NCBI GenBank assembly: GCA_917880885.1
Contig: OU862908.1
Span: 14,433,501-14,497,500 of the forward strand
Length of the DNA stretch: 64,000 nucleotides
Direction of reading: 5' to 3'
DNA from: Limnephilus marmoratus
Lineage: Eukaryota > Arthropoda > Insecta > Trichoptera > Limnephilidae
This document shows, in pieces, positions 41,401 to 53,400 of this stretch. The notes below the pieces were generated by a model. That model saw only the letters and a program-made list of their open reading frames with translations, did not search any database and was not told the origin of the DNA. The translations under genes were made by a program, and so were the position numbers. Each line of letters begins with the position of its first letter. The first letter of the stretch is position 1.

Positions 41401-44400
41401 TTGTTCTGATTTCATAAAAAATGTCTAAAGACATCTAATTTTTTGTAGATTTAAAACGTTAACCCTTTCAGACCTGAAATTAAAATGGCGGTGGTAGAAC
41501 ATATTTGGTGCTTTTTTTCATTAGCAAATTCTCGAAAAATCTGGCGGTCAGTAAGTCCAGGAGTGACAGACGTATCAATCCTTCCTACTGCGGGTCTGGC
41601 GAGGTTCCGAGAGAGTCCTGCTGGAGTGGTCATGTTGGTAATAGTACCTAATACATCATCTGTCACATGCTGATAGTTGGTAGGTCTGTTGCTTCACTTG
41701 ATGTACAACCTTGAACTTGTGAACAGTTTCAATAAAGTCTTATAAATGAATCGGCTTTCTGTTATTAATGAATAAGTCCAGACTAGCGATTGGCGACGAG
41801 GATGCACTGTTTCCGTTAAAATTTTGTATTTTTCCGCACCGATCAACATACATTAATATCCAACCTTTTCTCTCTCTGTGATATTAATAATTTTTAAATA
41901 AATTTGTATGCGTTTCAAAAACATACTGAAACTTTCGCAATCCGGTTCGAAATGAGGCACTGACAATGTATCTACTATTCGACATCTTGAAAAAAATGTT
42001 TTTTCCACGGCCAAATCACTGATTACTGATTTTCCTCGTGAATAACTCCAGACATTATAGTTATTTGAAAAAAATTGGTATGTGTGTTTATTTTATTCAA
42101 TATTTGAAAGTGACTGCTACTATAATTTGAAAGAAAATTAGGACTCGCACAGAGAGAAATCGATTTTGGCCCCCGCGGTGAATTATCGGGCTTTATTAAT
42201 GAAACATCAAATTAGGGATGTTTTAAAGATTTGCCTTGATAATATACATGAAGATACAAAGAAAAAATACGGTAAATAACAATATAGAACTACAAAATTT
42301 GGTGATTAATAATTAATTCTTACATGTTCTCAACAAGGTATACGTCCATAATTATAAAATTGCATTTTATTCCGATATTCTGTTATTTAACTAGACGCGT
42401 CGTGTTCATTTGCGCAACTACAATTCAATTTTTTTTTTACATTATTCGTGTTTCCTGTAAAATTATTCGTTCATAACTGTAATGTTATCGTGATGTTGTT
42501 CCTAAGATGTTTTCATGATGCGGTATTTCTGATATATCTAAGGGAAATCACCTAACAACTTGAATGAACCGAACAAAACGAAGCAAGTAGCCAATAATAC
42601 AATATTTGTTTTCCAAGATTTCTCGGTTCCCCCACTCACAAAAATTTATGACAAAATTGTACTACTTCAATTACACAAAGATTTATTTCATAAAAATAGT
42701 ACTCCACAATCAAATATTAGCAAAATAATTATTTCTCCCTATCCGTACCACAAGTACAAACTACAACAGCACAGCATCACTATATATTTAAGGGTATAAA
42801 ATTATTCAATAAATTTCCCCTTGATATAAGATTAGAGGAAAACTAAGACAATTAAAAAAAAAATAAAACAAAACCTAGTATCACCTGATAACTTTTCTTA
42901 TTGTTTGGTATTATGTTTTTGCTTATCATTTACAACTGACCTATGTTTTTATTATTTTTATTGTATTTTTTAATTTTATTACTTACCTGTGTTTTTATTG
43001 CATATGAGGGGTATAGAATCAAAGGCAGCATTCTCCAAAAAGTGTTATTTTGAGAAAACCAAAAAAAAACGTTTCATTTCAACAATTTTCACGTATTTAT
43101 AAGTTTATAATTTTATTCAAAAGGGGAAACTGAATATCTATTTTAATTTCCAAAGTAGAATTGGTTTATTGTATTGATTGATTAGTTATAACGGATTTAA
43201 TTATGAAGATTGCTGCATTTGATACTCACCTAAGGAGAATGCTGCTTTTGTTTCTCACACGTGTGGAGAAAGCTGACTTTGATACTGACAAATAAATATG
43301 ACGTCACAATAATGGACCGACCAAATCACAGGGAAGTTCGTGATTATTATTATGATTTTAATTTTAGTATAATTAAAATAAAAATAGGTTTTGTAATGTA
43401 CTAATACATTATTGAATTTGGGAGGTGTGTATGGGTACCGCCACCCCGGGAACCATTTATTGGATAAACAATATCTACCTCTGCCATAGATATGACTTTA
43501 GATTTTCACAGCCAAAAGTATTTTCGTTATTTGTTATTGGGGTGATATGCCGTGTAGTGCTACCTCCTTCTTTAGTCAAAGTTTCGGACACTGCAACGCT
43601 GTCCCAAACATTTGCTTTGGCACTTTGGCTAAAGAAGGAGGTAGCGCAACACGGCATAACACCCCAAAAACAAATAACGAAAACCTCTGTTCAAGTGGTT
43701 CGCTACGTTTAGTGACTTAGCTAGGATGCCCGGGTTTATGGAGTGAGGTTTGTCCGGGTCTTGGCGGCGGATGCGTCTGCCCACCTGCTGGATTGCAGGC
43801 CGGATCGGGAGAGAATAGTTGTGGGAGTCCCTTTGACTTCTCCAGCTGTGATCTCTCGATAAATCGCAGTGAGAGGGATAGATTTATACATCCGTCACTT
43901 CTGGATACACTGATCCCCAGATTCCTACCCACCCGTAATACCCTTTTCCTTCCCAGAACCTTCTCGCCTTCTTTTCCTAAAAAGACCCTTCACACAGTAT
44001 CCCCAAAGAAGACAAAGGCCCTGAGTGGAATTATTTTCCTCAGGGCCTCCTGTGTGGAGCTAATGTAAAAAAATACAAGTGTGCAGTTCGCACGCGGTAC
44101 AAATGAAACCTGCAGAAAACTAAAGTAGACAAGAGTGGGAACAAGCACTACACGAAGAGGAGATCAATTATTATCTTATTCTTTCGCAGCCTTAATCCTA
44201 TAGATGTATGCGTTTGTCTATTTTTAGTGTCGCTTTTTTGTTTCATCGAGTTTCAAATCACAACGGTGCTAAAGAAGCCACTTCAAAAAATAATAATATT
44301 AACAGAGAAAATTTTAAAAAAAGAAGAAAAATAATGAAGGTTAATTATTTTGATCAAAATTGGCTTGAAACTCGCAAAATTTTCAACACTAAACATGTAA

Positions 44401-47400
44401 TTCGGAATGTTTATGTGCAAGGTTATGAATCCTAGATTTAATTATAAAAGTAAAACATGTCTATGCATATTAATTTAATTTATGAATTTTAATTAACACC
44501 TAAAAAAATCTTTTGCCAATCCACGCCTCTGAAATAAACGGTATTTTATGACTGCTCATCTTAGAATTTTGACTACTTTTGCTTTCCATTTTTCTGGATT
44601 CCTTGACTTCTTCCTTGCGTTTTTCTTGGGCACGGATGAAGGGTGAGAGTCCATAATCACACTGGCATCTTGTTTTTATTTCTAAATTCACTCCAAACTA
44701 TTTAAAACAGTAAAATTAGAGCGACAGATTCAACACACGACCATACAATTTTGTATGGGCGGCCATGTTGTCACGTGATCAAATGGAGGCTTACCATTGG
44801 TCAAATTGGAGAATGCTAGTTTTGTTTCTTAACTGCGTTGGAGATTGCTGCCTTTGATACTAACACAGTTTTTAAAATGGATTTTTAAAGCATAAAGAGT
44901 TGGTTTTAATGCCAAATAACTGCTTTTCTAGGTAAAGGAGGGAATCATTAACAAAGTTGCATCATTAGTCCATTTTTGAAAAAAAGTGGAGAATGCTGGA
45001 TTTGATTCTACACACCTCATATATTGTTTGTAAAATTTAAAATTATTTCTTTTTATAACTAAATTTTTCTAGATGTAAACGTACATAGTTGTCCTCTCCT
45101 AAGCACAGGCATCTGCTTTATTAGGGGAGTGTTTTTTTAATATTTATGTGATATTATGTTATGTTATGTTGTATCCACAGATAAAGAATAAATAAAAATG
45201 ATGTCAAAAGATGGCGCCACATCCGTTCACAGCTATATGCATATACTTTCGGATTTGTGTTTTAAGGCGATCCACTAGTTCAGGAAAAAATCGAAATTGG
45301 AATTCACGCCCTTTATGGGAGGAGTTTAAAAATACTTGAGAAAAGCTTTTGGAAAGGTTGGAAAAGGTATTTGAGAGTTTTGTTTTACAGGTTGATTTCG
45401 TAAAGGCCTGTAAAAAATATTAATTCCTGTTTTACGCATTGTTTATTGTAATAAAACGGAAATTTAAAATTGATTTCACGAAATCAAGCGACGCGGAGTG
45501 ACGCGTCCATCTGAGGTTTGGCGACTGTGGCGTGAACAGTAGTTCTTTGGTGGACGCCATAGGGTTCACTTTGAAAAACCGAATTTGACGACTAGCGGCC
45601 GTATTGTAAAATAACAACGCGAAAATGCATATTTTATTTTATTTTGGGAAGATTGGGTGTAAATATCAACTTTTTTTGCGATCATTATAAAATAAACTGA
45701 ATTTGCTACATTATACAATAAAACCATAACCGAAAAGGGGTTTATAAATAGGAGAGTTTGGACTTGAAAGTGTGTTTTTTAGACCTTATACTTTATTTTT
45801 TTATAGGCTTATTAAGGGCCAAGGTATGTTCTACACACAGTATTTAATTGAAGCATCTACAATACTTCTAAGCCATCAAATTTTCAAAACAAAAACATAT
45901 GATTTTGTATGATTTTGCATTATTTACTATGGCTTCATCTTAATGTATCTCTCCGAAATCCGACCGGAATGCTCCGGATCTGGGTTTCTCTGCCTGTTGG
46001 CCAAGGTGATATGTTCTTAGTTCTTATCAGCATTATTGTAATCTAATTTGTTAAAACATAATATCAAATATTTGTTGTAAATTAATTAATTAAATTAATA
46101 AATGGCAGGTAATGTTGGTATTTGTGAATACTGAAAAAATTATAAGGCAGTCCTTTTAGTGCATTGATTATATTCCATAGAGGGATTTTTCACAAAAATT
46201 GCGATAAATAAATCATCCAACAATATTAGTAATTACTGAAAAAATATCAGGAAAGCCAATAAATTTGAATTGTTTTTCGTAGAATTATCAGGAAGATTCG
46301 TATTGTAATGCAAACATATTAGAATTTTCATGCAGACGCGTCTCGTCGTCATGATAAAATATTCGTAATTTAATAAAAGTTTATCAGGAATTCCGGATAA
46401 TTCACGCCCTATCGTTTATTAGGCCAACTCGTTCTGATAATAAGGTAAGGGAACGTACCCAAACTACGTGACCAACTTTTTGCAATTTTTAACCCCCCCC
46501 CCCCCCCCGGTGACCAAAATCCTAAGGAACCCGCCGCTCATTTGTATGGAGCGTGACCTTTTGAAGACCCCCCCCCCTAAAAGTGTCACGTAGTATGGGT
46601 ACATTCCCTAAGGTAAGGTCAGCAATTCCTTTTTTAAACGGACACATAATTTGAAGATAATTCGTAATAAATTAGCAATAATTAGTTCCAAGTTTATCAC
46701 AAAAATCACGTTCCAACTATAAACCTCAAAGTTAAAAATCCAATAAACTTAAAAGAAAAATAAAGCTATCGGAAAAGCTAGGTAAAATTTCTTCAGTATA
46801 ACACTTCAATATAAAATTCACGCAAAAATGGCAAAGATATTGCCAGATTGTCTCGCAAATCTCAATTATTATTAATTAATTTGGAGAAGTCCACATGCAT
46901 TATTGTCCACAATTAATCTTAATAATTTCATCACGATGGTTTCATTGTGACGGTTTTTTGCGCTCACGATGGTTATTTATGACAAAACATCTTTTTTGCG
47001 GTAAATTATACCTAACGTGAGTAACGCTTGGCTTTGAATTCCTAACTGTCTCTTATTTCCCAAGAGATTATGTACCTACACTTCCTTTACTTACCTATGT
47101 AAACATGTCACTGTTAAAAAAACACAATTTTCGTACGAGTAGTTACTTACTTTTACTCTATATCTACACAAACTTAACAAATTGAGAAAATATTTTATTC
47201 AATAATTTAAATTTTCATTGAAGAAGAAAACAATAAAAATCTAAATGAAAATATGAAAGAGATCGAGACACAGAAAAACAGAAAAAGACAATGGTCGCAA
47301 CTGCGACTCGAACCCAGACCTCTCGTCTAACCGGGACGTTCGCGTTAACCAATTTCGCTATTGCCACCTTCTAATATTACATTTTGACGGCACCAGATTT

Positions 47401-50400
47401 AAATGTCCGGGTTAAATTTTCCCCACAGGAAAAACTAAACTCTTTCACACACTTCCTCAAATGATCATCTAGTCAACCCACGCTATGCAATTGCACTATA
47501 TAAGTATTATAAATACAAAACAATACAAGAACAACATGTCAACCTACCAGAGACCAAATGGGAAAAAAATTCACCAACTCCAGATATTTTCATTTCAGAG
47601 GGTTCGGCTCTGTGGAACTCCTAATAATATTATTTTTAAGAAGAAAATCAAATTTTCAAAGATTTTAAATTATAAATATCAGTTTTTATAAAATGATGAT
47701 TAATAAGATAGATCTTCCACAACCATGAAAAAAATGCCACAATAATTTTATTAACCCCTTGCTATTATTTAGTTAAATAAATTTATTATAATTAATTTAG
47801 TTAGGTATTTAAGGAAATTAATAGATATTAAATTAACATTAAAATAATATTAAGTAATTAATTTAATGAACTCAAAATTTATATTAACATTAATTTAAAT
47901 GATCTTGTCAATAAAGTAATATTAATTGAATTACATGAATATAATTTTATTTGATTATTAAAATTAATTCTTTGTGTAAATAAATTAATTGATTGGGGAA
48001 GATATACTAATAATAGTGGGTTGTTTTTGTATTTACCTCCGAGGATGCCGTCGATAGTGTAGTCCTTCTTCCCTTCCGAGTCGGAGCGCCCTCCTCCCCG
48101 CAGCAGCCGCGAGATGGAGGACACGCTGGGCGGGTCCGCGATCCCTTCCTGAAACAGCACCAACCCAACCCTCATTACTCCTCGACTCAGTTAAGTACGT
48201 GGGTTAAGTACAGTTAAGATTCAAATCTCACTTCGAAAAAATATGTCCAAGAAAAAGTTAAATCCACAAATCGCGCGATAAGTTCTCTCTACCTTGTGCT
48301 TGGTATGAATAGTAAATTATCTACAGACAATAAAATACTCCTACAAAAGATGTCTACCAGAATCATCTATCTGGAGAAACGGTGCGAAATCAAGGATAAG
48401 ACCCTTAATAAATCCTGCAAAATATAAAATACTCCTACAAAAGATGTCTATCAGAATCATCTATCTGGAGAAACGGTGCGAAATCAAGGATAAGACCCTT
48501 AATAAACCCTGCAAAACAAGGTCGTTCGGCTAATATTTGATGCTCCTTCGTGAATCAGGGTTAACACTCTCCCTTCAACCCTTTTAGCCGTAGGGCCAGT
48601 TTATCCATTTACAAATTGTTTTCGGGCCGCGCAGGATGTAGGAAAATGCAGGTAGGCTGGATTTAAAAAAAAAAAATTTAAAAGAAAGACAAACATTCCC
48701 GGGTTACGAATAACCCGACAATATTTGAAAATCTCCTACTACCACCGCAGTAAGCCGAAAATATTGGAGTCATGACGGAGGAGCCGAGGAATCGAACACG
48801 GAACGCCTGGGTGGGACCCAAAGGCGATGCCCACTCAACCACTAACCGGTCAAATATATAAATTGTTGAAAAGTAGTATATTATCTCCAAGGGAAAATCA
48901 ATAAATACTCGATTTTTATCATTATGAAATAATAAAGAACATAAAAAATACCTTTTTACAATTTTTTTTATCATTAGGAAAGTTAAAACAAATTTCGTAA
49001 AGAAAACTTTTAGTATTTCATAAAACGGAAACCTTTGAAACTGAAAAGCTTCAAACATAGATTAAAACAAAAAGCGCTGCGCTGCGAAGGTGAAGTTTTT
49101 CTAAACATTTTCAAGTTTTCTAAAAGTCAAACCAAATGATTTTTATCGTTAAAAAAGTTAAACAGTTTTTTTTTAATATGTAAGAAAAATCTTGTTGTTT
49201 TGAGCGGCTGCTGATTCAAAATTTTAAAGAATGACTGATGTTTTCCGCCAAATCCTTTAGCCAAACAGAAACCATTGAATATTCTTTAAAAATTTTGGAT
49301 ATTTTGTTTAGCCAATAAAAGAAAGCGAAAAAAAAGAAAAAAGGCTTGGACGAAGGCCATCAATTCAATGATGGTCATCAGATCCGAAATTAAATCTCTG
49401 GTTTTTCTAATTGTGTGAATTTATTATTTTATTATTTTTGCGTACATTGGTAAGGTTGGGTGACACAAAAATAATAGTGTATTTACAGATTTTTTAAATA
49501 TCGAAAAAAATAAGAACAAATTACAATGAAGATGTCATTTTAATTTTATTTTTAAATTGACGAATACATTTTCTACAAAGATTTAAAAAGTATCATTTTT
49601 GATATGCAGTCAAAACGACAAGTTCGTTTTTGTTCGTGAACTGTTGACATCACACCGGCCAGTACCGGTGACAGCCGTTTTACCAGCCAGTGGCATTTTC
49701 TACATCGTAACGTTGTAGCCGTACGAAACATTTCTGAATAATAACATTTTTAGTATGTATATAAAATAAACTATGAGTTTTTCCACACATTTTTTTCACA
49801 CAATCTACTTACATTGTAAAAACATTGAAACCGGCATAAATATTTTTACCAAATCAAATCTTTGGATATTTTTTACTCAATTAATTAGATGTGTTGTTAT
49901 GAAAATAATTGAATAATGTTCAAAATTGCCCCAGGGTTGTTGATATTTGTCTATAGTAGTGGAATTCAACTATTTTACTGGCCACTTATAATTACACTTT
50001 TTCTCCGAGTGGTTTTACTTTCGGTCGATAGGGGGATAATAATCGATTTCCCCTCACTTTTTGGATTTGCATCTCCTGGGCAGGATGTAAATCCGACAGT
50101 CGAAAATGTGGACTTAAATTTATTTAATAATATGTAAAATATTCAATCGGCGGGTTGTTTTCAAGTATATTTAAAATGTGAACGAGTTTCCTTTATTCCC
50201 AGCCGATACATGGTTATCGCGACTGGAGAATTCTTGTTTACGGGTATTCCAGTATGGAATCCCGTGGTGCAATAATGGCGGCTTGACCGACCCAGTGTTA
50301 CTGTAATCTGCGATTATATTTATCATCCGTCATCCGACGAGATGGATTCTCAATTATACAAAGGGACACGACCGTCCGTATAGTCCCCGCCGATTATTTT

Positions 50401-53400
50401 CACAACCTGATGGAGGACATTTCCACTACTGCAACCACATGATGGACACCATGGGCATGGTGATCTCAAACGCAATAATCACCCAGATGGATGGAGAAGC
50501 TTGCAAACCTGGCGCGGAGGCAACGTGAGGGAGAAAAGGGGCCCCTCACGGTGCGACATTACGGCATCCGGAATCGTCGCATAAAAATAATAGGTTTTAG
50601 CTAGCTCTTAGTATGGTCCACAGGTATGTAAATATTTCAATATAATATTCTTGTTTTACATCCACTCTTTTATTTCTTATTTTCCAAGCTTCACAACAAT
50701 GATTAAAATAACAGTGCCCACGCTCTGACGGGAGTATTCATGCCTACCGACACAGTCAGCATATCTCGTACCTACGAGATTTGGCGTCCAAAAATCCTAC
50801 GGGATTAAAGCTGATAACTGTGTACCTTCATATATGTATATAACCCTGAATAATTAACATTTAATGCACCCACTTAATAAGAGGTGTATATGATCACATA
50901 GTAGGTACAAACACAACACAGCACTTCCAGTGCATAACATTCAATTCTACAACCCTGATATATTAAAACCCTGTTTAATAACCTACCCTACATTTAATCG
51001 CTTTATAACAGGACACCCATCCTCCTTTTCTTCTATCGTAACATGGCGCACCAACAGGTGATAACGGATATATTTTTTTCATTGTTGTGAATCTTGGAAA
51101 TATTAATTTCATTATATAAACATGCCCTTAACATATTTTTAAATTTGCCCTATGTTTTGTTTTGCTTTGCTTTTAAAATATTAGTGTCACAACTTTATTT
51201 TATACCTGTAATGATTTTTTTAAAATGTTTTCAATCATAAATGCACTGTTCATAATACCTACATGTCAAACATAACCTCAATTCCTCAATAGAATTGTTA
51301 TTGTCATTTTATTAAAATATGCTTAGAAATTTGGTCATAGACAATATGCATTATAGAACTCTATAAAAAAAAAAAATTAATCCAATGAATAGTGGTTATT
51401 TTCAAAATAATTTCAATTATCTATGGCAATTTCTTGCTTTCAAATTTACCTATGACTTTTTTTCAAATGTCAAAACATTGTTATGTTTTTATACTTTTAA
51501 AAACTCAATACTGATGAAAAACAGTTTTATTTTTCCAAAACAATTATATTATGAGTTTAAATAAGAATATAAAGTTAATATCAATAATTATGCAAATATT
51601 TATAATGATTTATTGTTAACTAAGTGACATTTTGTTCATAATTATGGAGGTACGTAGATTCATCAAATCATTGCAGTAATATTAAAAACATTTTACTTGA
51701 AAGGTATTAGTTAAAAGTATTACAAACCCTTTAAAATATATAGTTGAACATTATTATTCAAGCTTTATAAAATTATATTATGCCGGTATTCATACAAACC
51801 GTGTACATTGTCAAAACAAATGAAACATGATGAAAACAAATATTTTGTATTATTATGCAATTTCAAAGATAACCTTTATTAGGGAATCATTTATAAAATG
51901 TATTTTTATTCCAAACTGTTTAATTAGTTACGAGACGAAATTAATGTTATTTACAGGTGACATCTGTCACAAATATATTATTGATTGTTTATTTACAAAT
52001 AATGTCAAACTGACGTTTTAATATTCATTTAAATGAGCAACATACATATTCATTTTAATGGAATTTTTTTTTTTAAATTTAAATGGGGTACATACATATT
52101 CAAATAAAATTTCATTTTTTTAATTTTTAAATGAAAACAGGGTTATCAAATAAAATATTTTATGTTTTAATTTTAAATACAGGGTTGGCGCAAACCAATA
52201 TTTTCAAACATCAGGGTTGCCAAAATTTTATTTTTTTAAATTGAAACAAAAAGTTATCAAGATATTTGTCAAATCAACAACAACGTTCAACAGCGTACAA
52301 CAACAATAACATCAACAATAACAACAACAACAAAAATAACAACGTTTATTTTTCTTTTTAAATCAAGGGCATCATTTTTAATAACAATTCGGAAAATTGT
52401 TTTGAATTTAAGTACAATCAAGTAATTGTCAACGGTGACACAAGGAATAATGTGATATTAATTATCATTCTTTTTATAAATAAAGGAAAATATTAACGAA
52501 AAGTGATAAGACTTGGAGAAATTATCGGACAATGACGAAACGTCATTATTATCATTGGAAGGGGGTTGACGGAGGTATATTCGGTCTGATCAACTGGATC
52601 CTGGTGATCAACTTACCATTCCTAATGGTCCAAATTAGTTCCAAAGGTAAGGGTGGGCTTGTACCCCAACCGCAACGTATCGATCCGGCGTCGATTACGT
52701 TTACCTTACATGACAGACAGAGGGCGAGAGATGCTTGCTGTCTGCTCATCAGGCCATGAGTTGCTGACTCAGGTAGGGAACATGTGTGCAACATCGTCAG
52801 TAGGAGGGCAGTGGATCCGTTGCCTGTAGATGGAGGATTCCTACGGGAGGCGGAAGGATTGCCAGCCACTGGTCCATGTGCATACTCAAAGTACTACGTG
52901 GTGTGAATCTTGCTTGAGTGGTTCGGGTTGTTCTTGGAGTTTTATGACCAACCCTGACACAACATTCAACAAGTATTCATAAACTCTATTTAAAATCGAG
53001 TTTTATGTTTTTTTTTCACACGGTACTATTTGTAGTGATTTCTGCTAAATCACAATTATTTTCTCAAATATAACAAGTCTAAATTAATACGTGCACACCT
53101 TTATATTGTCGTAAGTTATGCTCTACGTCAGAGCCAATAAAATTCTAGCCCATTTAAATAGTCACACATGACTCAAATACATCATGATTCTTCATATCAA
53201 GTATCAAGCATCATTGAAATAAGACTAAATTAAAGTCTCATTCATTAAAAAAATCTATTAAAAAAAAATGTCTCGTAACTTATCAAAACTCTCGTAATCA
53301 AAACTGTTGTAAACAAACAAACGAAAAAAATATATGTAACTATTAAAAAATGTATTATGTACAAAAACAAAGCAAAACAAAACAAAACAATTAATTATGT

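Larger units (their letters stand above)
43004..45020. mobile_element. 2.0-kb TIR transposon with subterminal repeats, inserted in a LINE
   Basis: The ends atgaggggtatagaatcaaa and its near-complement at 45015-45020 form inverted repeats of about 40 bp. A word like ggagaatgctgcttttgttt recurs several times inside both ends, as subterminal repeats. ATAT or AT flanks the ends. Small frames at 44208-44435 and 44500-44691 are not recognised. It is itself invaded by a family A repeat. Confidence 0.7.

Noticed and set aside
49916..50137. A 73-codon frame found identically at 49916 and 53819
   Set aside because: It is duplicated because it lies in both LTRs. The hydrophobic composition matches no known retroelement protein.
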